From Bacteroidales bacterium (GTDB taxonomy: Bacteria; Bacteroidota; Bacteroidia; Bacteroidales; UBA7960), in the NCBI GenBank assembly GCA_003557805.1, contig PWNY01000401.1, forward strand, positions 1 to 9,141: a DNA stretch of 9,141 nucleotides, read 5' to 3'. Every line of letters starts with the position of its first letter. Positions within the stretch are counted from its first letter, which is position 1. Below, in pieces: positions 1 through 6,525 of the stretch. Both the position numbers and the translations under genes were made by a program. The notes beneath the pieces were generated by a model. That model saw only the letters and a list, made by a program, of their open reading frames with translations, was not told the DNA's origin and ran no database searches.

Positions 1-28
1 ATCATATTTATATAATTATAGCATATAG

Positions 29-952
29 ATGAACAGGTTCCCTGAAGAAAAAACTTATAGTGGTAAAAACAACCTGATCCGTATCGGGGTGTTTTATGAC
101 GGAAACTACTTTCTGCATGTAAGCAATTATTATAATTATGTCCACCCGTTAAAAAAACGGCTCAGCATTGCTGGTCTTCATGGCTTTATAAAACACAGGG
201 TGGCTTCCGAGGAAGGAATTGACCCCCAGCTCTGCAGGATATCAGAGGCCCATTACTTCAAGGGCCGTGTAAGTGCGCAGGAGGCGGCACAGAGGGGTAA
301 CCAGCTATACTATGAAAGGGTTTTCGATGATATCCTGATGTCTGAAGGCCTGGTGACCCATTATTTCCCCATCAAGAGCTATCACGGAAAGCGGGAAGAG
401 AAGAATATTGATGTTCACCTGGCGCTGGAAGCATATGACATGGCCACATCCGGTAAGATGGACGTTCTGGTTCTGATAGCATCAGACGGTGACTTCGTGC
501 CCCTGATCAGGAAGATAAACGCGATGGGCATAAAGGTGATGCTGATTTGCTGGGACTTTGAATTTTTCAATGACGAAGGCCAGAAAACAATAACCCGCAC
601 TTCACAGGCACTGCTCAGGGAGGTTTGTTATCCGCTTCCGATGCATGATATAATCGATGGCCAAAATATTACAGATGCCCACCTGGTAAACGGTTTATTT
701 GTCAGTGAAGAGGCAGGCAGTACGGAAAAAAAACCCAACACAGTGACTGACTCGGTGGAGAATGGTGAGATACTTAGCCTGAAGAACGGTTACGGCTTCA
801 TTAAATACCCGAACAACAACCTGTTCTTTCATTATACCGACGTTGTAAACACCGACTTCAATGAGCTTATAACAGGTGATGTGGTTGAGTTTATAAAGGA
901 GATAAGGAGCAATGGACAGGAGGTTGCCCGCAGTGTAAAGAAATTAAAATAA
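29..952 (+). CDS. NYN-domain (LabA/DUF88-like) putative RNase with C-terminal cold-shock domain
   Basis: This 307-residue protein is predicted to be a cytoplasmic metal-dependent RNase that carries its own nucleic-acid-binding module. Residues about 16-205 form a NYN (PIN-like) domain. The acidic positions expected for metal binding are visible: D24 in GVFYDGNYF, D128 in KNIDVHLALEAYD, and D153/D155 in IASDGDFVPLI. A polar linker (about 226-242) leads to a cold-shock-like OB fold (about 243-307) with an RNP1-like stretch KNGYGFIKY (252-260) and an RNP2-like LFFHYTDV (265-272). The start is fixed by an in-frame TAG immediately before the ATG (26-28), so the gene is complete. No Shine-Dalgarno is visible, which is normal for Bacteroidota. 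It converges on the sugar kinase with only 3 nt between stop codons. The fold assignment is strong. The RNA substrate cannot be told from sequence, and a degradation or RNA-maturation role is inference. Confidence 0.85.
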   Translation: MNRFPEEKTYSGKNNLIRIGVFYDGNYFLHVSNYYNYVHPLKKRLSIAGLHGFIKHRVASEEGIDPQLCRISEAHYFKGRVSAQEAAQRGNQLYYERVFDDILMSEGLVTHYFPIKSYHGKREEKNIDVHLALEAYDMATSGKMDVLVLIASDGDFVPLIRKINAMGIKVMLICWDFEFFNDEGQKTITRTSQALLREVCYPLPMHDIIDGQNITDAHLVNGLFVSEEAGSTEKKPNTVTDSVENGEILSLKNGYGFIKYPNNNLFFHYTDVVNTDFNELITGDVVEFIKEIRSNGQEVARSVKKLK

Positions 953-955
953 AGC

Positions 956-1879
956 TCAGAATATCTGTTCTGCTCTTTTTGCAAATTCAGGTGATATGTA
1001 ATTGTTGTAGCTGCCACAAACCTCAGCTGCAAAAGCAGTGGCAACTTCTGTTATCTTTTTCCATTCATTCTCTCCCAGCACCCTTAAGTCAGCCGCACGC
1101 AGACCTGCTCTGGCGACCTGGAAGATCATCCCTGCATTAAAACTGTCACCAGCCCCTATTGTACTTACAGTCTTTACATGTCTAACAGGAAAAGAGGCTC
1201 TGAAAACCGGTGAATCCACCATCACGGGCCGCCCTGCATCTGTTATAACCAGGACAGGAGAATCACCAGTAAACTCCCTCAGTGTGTCGATTGAACATTC
1301 ATTGAATAAAGTCATAAGGTCCTCGCAACTGCACCTGACAATATGGGCAAGCCTTGTGTTTTCACGGATAAAGGTAAGCAGGCCCGGCAACTCACCTGCA
1401 TGAGGCCTTCGAAAGTTAATATCATAGATTACAGTTGCCCCGTGACCTGCAGCTCCACGCACTATTTCTCCCACAGCACTCCTTGTCCTGGAGGCAATTG
1501 AATAATATGAACCAAATAAAACAATGTCATTTTTTTTGATCGGGGGCATTGAAAAACGTGGCCTGCCGGCTGAGCCGTCCCTGCGAAATTCATATGCAGC
1601 GTCATTGTTGCTGTCAAGAAAAGCGAGGGCAAGCGGTGTGTTTGCGCCTTCCTGCACGCTGATATAGTCGCAACCAACCCCGTTCTCCCTCAGAAAGCAC
1701 CTGATTATACCGGCTGTTCTGTCACTGCCGGTATCAGATAAAAGGGAAACATCAAGGCCAGCCCTGCTCATTGACACCGAGGCATTAAGCACCGACCCTC
1801 CTGCAACGGCATCCTTTAGCTTTTTATCTTTGAATATTATGTCCAGGACTGTTTCACCAACCGTATAAACAATGCTCAT
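956..1879 (-). CDS. PfkB-family carbohydrate kinase (fructokinase/ribokinase-like)
   Basis: This 307-residue protein is predicted to phosphorylate a free sugar, or a related small substrate, with ATP in the cytoplasm. The length is usual for the ribokinase/PfkB family. The N-terminal signature is present: VGETVLDI (7-14), then GGSVLNASVSMSRAG (27-41), the substrate-binding Gly-Gly/Asn region. YDINFRR (152-158) is the D-x-N-x-R element common in fructokinase-like members. STIGAGDSFNAG (239-250) is the second PfkB signature, with D245 as predicted catalytic base and GAGD as anion hole; the usual D-T-x-G-A-G-D begins with S here. The substrate is undetermined; fructose is a guess from overall resemblance. 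It is divergent from transketolase across 174 nt, which is compatible with a shared role in sugar-phosphate metabolism, but no co-regulation is shown. A Bacteroidota-type -7 element lies about 27 nt upstream of the start codon. Confidence 0.88.
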   Translation of the reverse strand: MSIVYTVGETVLDIIFKDKKLKDAVAGGSVLNASVSMSRAGLDVSLLSDTGSDRTAGIIRCFLRENGVGCDYISVQEGANTPLALAFLDSNNDAAYEFRRDGSAGRPRFSMPPIKKNDIVLFGSYYSIASRTRSAVGEIVRGAAGHGATVIYDINFRRPHAGELPGLLTFIRENTRLAHIVRCSCEDLMTLFNECSIDTLREFTGDSPVLVITDAGRPVMVDSPVFRASFPVRHVKTVSTIGAGDSFNAGMIFQVARAGLRAADLRVLGENEWKKITEVATAFAAEVCGSYNNYISPEFAKRAEQIF

Positions 1880-1905
1880 GATCCTGCAAAAGTTTTTTAC
1901 CTGCC

Positions 1906-1913
1906 CAAAATTA
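1906..1913 (-). promoter_or_regulatory. Candidate Bacteroidota -7 promoter element of the PfkB kinase gene
   Basis: Read on the minus strand this is TAATTTTG, a full match to the TAnnTTTG -7 consensus of the Bacteroidota primary sigma factor. It would place transcription start about 20 nt before the kinase ATG. The -33 element is weak: only a TTTA, 17 nt upstream, is present instead of TTTG at 19-21 nt. The 174-nt divergent region must also hold the transketolase promoter, but no good TAnnTTTG was found on the plus strand. Confidence 0.42.
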
Positions 1914-2053
1914 CATTTTTAAAGCTTATGTAAACCTGAAGTATACCAAAACAGTGACTTGTATGCAGTTTACCTCAATAAAATTGATTATATTCGCAAT
2001 CTTTTTGGTCAGATTACTGAAAAAACGAACCAACAATAAAACATCATATTCCT

Positions 2054-4090
2054 ATGAAAGAAATTATAAACAGATCAGCCGACAATATCAGGGTTTTATC
2101 GGCAGCGATGGTAGAAAAAGCAAAGTCGGGACATCCCGGTGGAGCAATGGGGGGTGCAGATTTCATAAACATACTCTATTCCGAGTTTATGAACTACGAC
2201 CCCGACAATGGCAACTGGCAGCTTCGTGACAGGTTTTTCCTGGATCCGGGCCATATGTCTCCAATGCTATATTCAATTCTGCACTTTGCGGGGTTTTTCA
2301 AGCGTGAAGACCTGGAAAACTTCAGGCAGTGGGGAAGCACAACACCCGGGCATCCTGAAGTGGATACCAAAAGGGGTGTTGAGAACACTTCCGGGCCCCT
2401 GGGAATGGGACACACAAATGCAGTAGGTGCAGCTATAGCTGAACGCTTTCTTGTGGCACGATTTGGTGAAAGCGTTTCGCACAAAACATATGCATTTATT
2501 TCTGACGGTGGCATACAGGAAGAGATAAGCCAGGGGGCAGGCAGAATTGCAGGCTATCTCGGGCTTGGGAACCTGATTATGTTTTATGACTCCAACGACA
2601 TACAGCTATCCACGGATACCGGTGCGGTCACCAGTGAAGACACCGAAATGAAATACAAGGCATGGGGCTGGCATGTACAAACCATTAACGGCAACGACCC
2701 GGAAGAGATAAGGGATGCCCTGAAGAAGGCCGGCAGTGAAACCGGCAGGCCAAGCCTTATAATCGGCAAGACAATTATGGGCAAGGGTGCAGTTACCGGG
2801 GAAGGAAAATCATTCGAAAGGCAGACCTCCACCCATGGTATGCCACTGTCGAAAGCCGGTGCAAGTTTTGAGAAGACAGTTGAGAACCTGGGCGGTGACC
2901 CTTCAGATCCATTCAAGGTCTTTGATGATGTAAAAAAATTCTGGGACCAGGTAAACGAAAACAAGAGGAAAGCAGCCAGGGCAAGGGATGAAGAGTTCAA
3001 CAGCTGGGCCAGTTCCAACCCTGAACAGGCAGAGAAACTTGCAGGTTTCATGGAGTGCAGGCTCCCGGAAATTGACTTCTCAGATATCGAGCAGAAAGAG
3101 GGTGTTGCAACAAGGGCCGCATCCGGAACAGTACTTGCATACCTGGCTGGCAAGGTTGAAAATATGATTGTTGCTTCTGCCGACCTTTCAAACAGCGATA
3201 AAACCGACGCTTTTTTGAAAAAGACAAAGCAGTTTGTAAAGGGTGATTTCAGCGGTGCATTCCTTCAGGCCGGGGTGTCGGAGCTCAGCATGGGTGCGAT
3301 AGCAAATGGTATGGCGCTGCATGGCGGTGTGATACCGGTATGTGGCACCTTCTTTGTCTTTTCGGATTACATGAAGCCTGCAGTGAGGCTGGCAGCCCTT
3401 ATGGAACTGCCTGTTATTTACGTCTGGACCCACGATGCTTTCAGGGTCGGTGAAGACGGCCCCACCCACCAGCCTGTTGAACAGGAGGCCCAGATACGCC
3501 TATTGGAGCAGATGAAGAACCACAGCGGGAACAGAAGCATGTTGGTGCTCAGACCCGCGGATGCAATAGAAACCAATGTGGCATGGAAAATGGCCCTTGA
3601 AAACACCAAAACTCCAACCGCGCTGCTTCTTTCAAGGCAGAATATCCCCGACCTCCCTGCAATGCAGGACAGGTACACTGAGGCATTGGCCGCGGAAAGG
3701 GGGGGGTATATAGTTAACCAGGACGAAGGCTTTATTGACCTTATATTAGCCGGAAACGGATCAGAGGTCTCGACTCTTTATGAGGGCGCCGAACTGCTAA
3801 GGGAAAGGAAGTCACTTAAAGTACAGGTGGTGTCAGTAATATCAGAAGGCCTGTTCCGCGAACAGGATAAGGAGTACCAGGAAAAGGTCCTGCCACCTGA
3901 TATTCCCACCCTGGGGCTTACTGCCGGGCTTCCTGTAACACTTGCAGGGGTTGTCGGTCCAAAAGGCAGGGTAATCGGGCTGGAAAGTTTTGGATACTCG
4001 GCACCAGCCGGAGTGCTTGACCAGAAACTCGGATACACAGCCGAAAATGTATACAATCAGGCTCTGGATTACCTGGAGTGCTGCAAATAA
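2054..4090 (+). CDS. tkt: Transketolase (thiamine diphosphate-dependent)
   Basis: Complete 678-residue transketolase. The enzyme moves two-carbon ketol units between sugar phosphates (xylulose-5-P, ribose-5-P, erythrose-4-P) in the non-oxidative pentose phosphate pathway. The three family domains are in order: the ThDP/PP domain (about 1-330) has SGHPGG (25-30, H27) and DPGHMSP with H67. The ThDP-Mg motif is S150-D151-G152 through N181 (YDSND), with E156 at the catalytic-glutamate position next to it. The Pyr domain (about 345-520) has the cofactor-activating glutamate E410 in GVSELSMG and the hallmark GEDGPTHQP (466-474, H472). The C-terminal domain follows (about 540-678). Motif spacing matches E. 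coli TktA to within a few residues. The ISDGGIQEEISQGAG variant of the usual GDG motif is, from memory, normal for Bacteroidota transketolases and not a defect. It is convergent with an orphan T9SS gene end that starts 40 nt after its stop. No clear terminator follows. Confidence 0.97.
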   Translation: MKEIINRSADNIRVLSAAMVEKAKSGHPGGAMGGADFINILYSEFMNYDPDNGNWQLRDRFFLDPGHMSPMLYSILHFAGFFKREDLENFRQWGSTTPGHPEVDTKRGVENTSGPLGMGHTNAVGAAIAERFLVARFGESVSHKTYAFISDGGIQEEISQGAGRIAGYLGLGNLIMFYDSNDIQLSTDTGAVTSEDTEMKYKAWGWHVQTINGNDPEEIRDALKKAGSETGRPSLIIGKTIMGKGAVTGEGKSFERQTSTHGMPLSKAGASFEKTVENLGGDPSDPFKVFDDVKKFWDQVNENKRKAARARDEEFNSWASSNPEQAEKLAGFMECRLPEIDFSDIEQKEGVATRAASGTVLAYLAGKVENMIVASADLSNSDKTDAFLKKTKQFVKGDFSGAFLQAGVSELSMGAIANGMALHGGVIPVCGTFFVFSDYMKPAVRLAALMELPVIYVWTHDAFRVGEDGPTHQPVEQEAQIRLLEQMKNHSGNRSMLVLRPADAIETNVAWKMALENTKTPTALLLSRQNIPDLPAMQDRYTEALAAERGGYIVNQDEGFIDLILAGNGSEVSTLYEGAELLRERKSLKVQVVSVISEGLFREQDKEYQEKVLPPDIPTLGLTAGLPVTLAGVVGPKGRVIGLESFGYSAPAGVLDQKLGYTAENVYNQALDYLECCK

Positions 4091-4130
4091 AACTTAAGGA
4101 AAAGGTGGCAGGGGGATTAAAAACCCGGTA

Positions 4131-4277
4131 TATCACAATATAACCAGCCTGGTGCTGTTCCCCCTGGCATCCCTTAAAATGTAAACACCTGGTGCAAGCC
4201 CGGCGGTACTGATCCTGTTAGCTCCACTGCTGGTCATTAACGGCTCACCCATTGTATTGTAAACGGAAATTTCATCA
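4131..4277 (-). pseudogene. Orphan 3' end of a T9SS-cargo gene (47 C-terminal codons plus stop)
   Basis: On the minus strand this encodes the end of a type A T9SS sorting domain, from DEISVYNTMG to TRLVIL and a TGA stop. It is nearly identical to the last 47 residues of the gene ending at 6528. There is no start codon, no upstream gene body and no FPNP motif. The frame stays open only about 15 more unrelated codons, to an in-frame TAA at 4322-4324. It is therefore a gene fragment. Against the intact copy it differs at five positions: 4145, 4190, 4204, 4217 and 4220. Only 4204 changes an amino acid (Ala instead of Thr in ISTTGLAPG). The good state of the reading frame implies that it was separated from a functional gene recently. 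Confidence 0.85.
4131..4277. repeat. 147-bp direct repeat, left copy
   Basis: This matches 6526-6672 in the same orientation with a constant offset of 2395, no gaps and 142/147 identities by hand alignment. Identity stops sharply at both edges: 2 nt beyond the stop codon on the left, and one base into a proline codon (intact copy) on the right. Beyond the edges I see no convincing similarity. Confidence 0.93.
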
Positions 4278-4608
4278 AGGTGTAGGAGACTATATCCTGT
4301 TTTTCCGCATACCGATGAAACTTATTATTCAAACAGCTGACAAAGAGACATTAATAGTTTTAATTATAATAACTTTTTTACTGGAAACCATCCCAGCAGC
4401 TAAGAGCAAGTGCGCACTCCTGTTCCTGAACCAAAGACCTTAACAAGCTAACCAAGATTGGCAAATAATCCCGGCACGAATAAATTACCAAATGGATGTC
4501 AAAAATCTGATACTTACAGGTAGCTATATACACCTAATTCGATTTTGAAGATTATAAAGCTGATGTACTGCCTGGAATTTCCTAATGCTTATTCGTTTTA
4601 AACCTTGC
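4278..4608. other. 331-nt AT-rich region without a supported gene
   Basis: This stretch lies between the orphan T9SS end and the AbiEii stop. I see no convincing CDS, RNA gene, rho-independent terminator or TAnnTTTG promoter. A 63-codon plus-strand ORF (4252-4443) starts inside the repeat, and its predicted protein looks unlike any family I know; I regard it as chance. The stretch would carry the 3' end of the AbiE transcript. Confidence 0.6.
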
Positions 4609-5553
4609 TTATAAAATACGGGCTGCAATAGCTGAAAATATTTCATATACTTCCCTCTCACTGGGGATTTGCCTGTATGCCAGGGCCGATAATTCATTCT
4701 GGTATTTATTCTTAAGCCTTTTCCATATTCCTTCAAAATCATTCAGCAAAGGTGACGCGGCAATATCCCTACTTTGCCATCCGGCAGGTTGGTCAAACAA
4801 ATCCCTGTCATGTTCCATCAGTTGATCAAACTTGGTTTTAAACATCTTTGAATCAACAAAAGCTTTACACACGGGGTCTTTTACCAGGAAACAGAGGTCA
4901 TAAAAGTGCCTGATCTTTCCGGATAAGCTTTCTGTTGGGTTTTCATCAAACGAGAACCTAATTAAGGCAGCCATTTTTTCCAACAGTGTTTGTTCTTTAT
5001 TTAGAACATTTACCTCAAATGGTTCAAGTTCGTAGCGGGCTATATATGTCTGATTGCCTGTTTCCATTAAAAAGTTAGAGACAAAACTGTTTATTAGGCG
5101 CTTTTGAAAAGGAAAAGGATTTGCAAAGGAGTTTACCTCAACCATAAGCTTGTTATTTTTATTTGTATTATCTGTACTATTGTATGAAAATACTGATTTG
5201 CGAAACCTTGAACCTTTGCTGGTAACACCTTTCATCTGAAATTCGTATAGATCTTTAGTAATCTCTTTTTCAATAACCCGGATCATGGTTTTCACCTCAT
5301 TACCTGTTTTGCCCTGATCTTTTATTATAGCTATATCTACATCTTCCGAAAATCGATCGATTAACTGATAGCCTTTTGACAGGGATGTCCCTCCCTTAAA
5401 AACTGCTACTTCAGAATAGGGACTTTTAGCCAGGCGCATTAATACAAGTGTCATCCAGTAATCTTTTTCAACAAACCCCTGCTTCATATGCAAGTGTTGC
5501 GACGCAACCCGCAAAATGTCTGAGAATAGCTGAAATTGTTGGTGTAATTTCAT
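4609..5553 (-). CDS. AbiEii/AbiGii-family nucleotidyltransferase toxin
   Basis: This is the toxin half of an AbiE-type (type IV) toxin-antitoxin module, a DNA polymerase beta-like nucleotidyltransferase. Characterised AbiEii proteins bind nucleotides and cause reversible growth arrest, and the related MenT enzymes modify tRNA acceptor ends. Numbered from the upstream Met at 5563-5565, motif I is GGTSLSKG (58-65) followed by RFSEDVDIAI (71-80), with D75 and D77 as metal ligands. E142 lies in MVEVNSF, the predicted third strand. K196 is in TLLEKMAAL, and KIRHFYDLCFL (216-226, D222) is the C-terminal family motif. All expected catalytic positions are present, so the enzyme looks active. I place the start at the internal ATG 5551-5553 (314 residues), because its ATGA overlaps the antitoxin stop by 4 nt and MKLH looks like the natural beginning. 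Starting at 5565 gives 318 residues and a 16-nt overlap. It is cotranscribed with the antitoxin. Confidence 0.92.
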   Translation of the reverse strand: MKLHQQFQLFSDILRVASQHLHMKQGFVEKDYWMTLVLMRLAKSPYSEVAVFKGGTSLSKGYQLIDRFSEDVDIAIIKDQGKTGNEVKTMIRVIEKEITKDLYEFQMKGVTSKGSRFRKSVFSYNSTDNTNKNNKLMVEVNSFANPFPFQKRLINSFVSNFLMETGNQTYIARYELEPFEVNVLNKEQTLLEKMAALIRFSFDENPTESLSGKIRHFYDLCFLVKDPVCKAFVDSKMFKTKFDQLMEHDRDLFDQPAGWQSRDIAASPLLNDFEGIWKRLKNKYQNELSALAYRQIPSEREVYEIFSAIAARIL

Positions 5554-6275
5554 ACAATATTCCATTTGGCAGCATTGGTTAATGCATTTACAATACCGGG
5601 AATTTTATACTGACTAATGGGGTTGAGCGACCGGAAAAGAGGTTCGGTTTTGTAATTTTCATTCAATTCATCCAGCATGGCTCCCAGTAAGGCTCTTGTA
5701 GCCGGCGGGTATTTCAGGGCCAATCTAACCAAGGTAGTTTTGTCTTTATCGGGCAGAGGCCACAGTAGTGCCAACAAGCGCTTGCATGAATCTTCAAACC
5801 GGGCATCGGGGATTTTTTTAATGTATCGAATGGCATCGAGCAGCTGAAGCAGGGTGATGTTCTCCCTGGTGATAGTGTTTTTTTGCAGGATAAAGGAAAT
5901 GGAATACTGCCCCCGTTTAATTGAAGGGCGGACATGGTTTTTACCTATCTGTATGGTATTGCTCAACTGAGTGGTTAAACCCAGCTGATTGTAAATACTG
6001 TAACCTGTCAGATAACCGGTAATTTTTCCATCCTCTTCCAACAAGTCTTTTACCATCTGTTTCTGGTCAGGCAGCAGGTTTCCAAAAGGCGTAATTTCCG
6101 GTTTGTAGTATTTGCCTTTAGCTATTTTAGCTATTTTCCCCGATGCCACCATCCGGTTTAAGGCCTTGATTACAGCCTCTTTCTTATTCACATTGTGTTT
6201 AATATCTGTATATGTGAAAACATATCCTCGTGGAAGTCTATCTATTTTATTACCTATATATTCAGTTGTTTTCAT
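5550..6275 (-). CDS. AbiEi-like antitoxin/autorepressor (DUF6088 family)
   Basis: This 241-residue protein is the predicted antitoxin of the AbiE pair and probable transcriptional repressor of its own operon. Residues about 1-60 form a winged helix: RGYVFTYTDI, then a basic helix NKKEAVIKALNRMVASGKI (30-48) and a wing KGKYYKP (53-59). Residues about 61-241 are the DUF6088/AbiEi-like C-terminal part, with GYLTGYSIYNQLGLTTQ (87-103), NTIQIGKN (106-113) and a basic tail region. Characterised AbiEi proteins bind inverted repeats through the N-terminal domain and neutralise the toxin through the C-terminal domain; here this is inferred from family and order. The start is secure because an in-frame TAA lies 6 nt upstream (6279-6281). 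Its stop overlaps the AbiEii start as ATGA, suggesting translational coupling. A consensus promoter and an inverted repeat lie directly upstream. Confidence 0.88.
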   Translation of the reverse strand: MKTTEYIGNKIDRLPRGYVFTYTDIKHNVNKKEAVIKALNRMVASGKIAKIAKGKYYKPEITPFGNLLPDQKQMVKDLLEEDGKITGYLTGYSIYNQLGLTTQLSNTIQIGKNHVRPSIKRGQYSISFILQKNTITRENITLLQLLDAIRYIKKIPDARFEDSCKRLLALLWPLPDKDKTTLVRLALKYPPATRALLGAMLDELNENYKTEPLFRSLNPISQYKIPGIVNALTNAAKWNIV

Positions 6276-6304
6276 AATTTACAAGCAATATTTATCAAAC
6301 TTTA

Positions 6305-6334
6305 TGTCCAGTTTTTTATTTATTTTTCTGGACA
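6305..6334. promoter_or_regulatory. Inverted repeat, candidate AbiEi operator (TGTCCAG-N16-CTGGACA)
   Basis: Two perfect 7-bp inverted half-sites, 6305-6311 and 6328-6334, are separated by a 16-bp A/T tract, with centres 23 bp apart. The half-site at 6328-6334 overlaps the last two bases of the -7 box and covers the expected transcription start; the other lies about 20 nt into the transcript. This is the right place for a repressor bound by the adjacent winged-helix antitoxin. A 5'-leader RNA hairpin is less likely: a 7-bp stem with a 16-nt loop. Confidence 0.62.
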
Positions 6335-6363
6335 AATATATAAATTTTATTAGAATAATCAAA
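6333..6363 (-). promoter_or_regulatory. Promoter of the AbiE operon (TTTG-N19-TATATTTG)
   Basis: On the minus strand, TTTG (6360-6363) is followed after exactly 19 nt by TATATTTG (6333-6340). Both boxes and the spacing fit the Bacteroidota primary-sigma consensus TTTG-N19-21-TAnnTTTG perfectly. Transcription would begin near 6326-6329, giving a leader of about 50 nt before the antitoxin ATG. Confidence 0.78.
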
Positions 6364-6525
6364 AGGTTTAAGAATGCTCTTTAAAGCACTAATCATAAAG
6401 AAAGGGCTGATCGCCGAAGAACCCACTGATTAAAGTAAAGAGCCAAGACAGCCAAAGTCAACCGAATGAAGGTTGGGTTAGGTAGCGGACAAAACTGTTG
6501 GGTGATATAATATTATGGTTGGCTT

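Noticed and set aside
2000..2007. TCTTTTTG as -7 element for transketolase
   Set aside because: It has one mismatch to TAnnTTTG and no TTG box at proper distance upstream (nearest gap is 13 nt). Too weak to call.
1954..2229. 91-codon plus-strand ORF overlapping the start of transketolase in another frame
   Set aside because: Most of it is a shadow of the clear transketolase N-terminus and the rest is intergenic; no domain.
2501..2530. Apparent loss of the transketolase GDG cofactor motif (SDGGIQEE)
   Set aside because: D151, G152, E156 and N181 are retained, and I recall the same variant in ordinary Bacteroidota transketolases, so it is not a defect.
4091..4130. Possible terminator after transketolase
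   Set aside because: Only a very weak G/C pairing around an A-rich stretch; no stable stem followed by a T-run on either strand.
4252..4443. 63-codon plus-strand ORF beginning inside the left repeat
   Set aside because: It begins antisense to the orphan T9SS end, runs into AT-rich spacer, shows no recognisable domain and has no promoter. It is best taken as chance.
6374..6433. Short plus-strand ORF (19 codons) ending in GLIAEEPTD
   Set aside because: I considered it as a remnant of a transposase C-terminus. I cannot recognise the family and it is too short to support.
6459..6475. Hairpin CAACC-N7-GGTTG as terminator of the T9SS gene
   Set aside because: A five-pair stem without an adjacent T-run on the minus strand, some 50 nt past the stop; not convincing.
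6507..6516. Perfect palindrome ATAATATTAT
   Set aside because: It is a 10-bp A/T palindrome in AT-rich spacer with no loop for a terminator and no partner; expected by chance.
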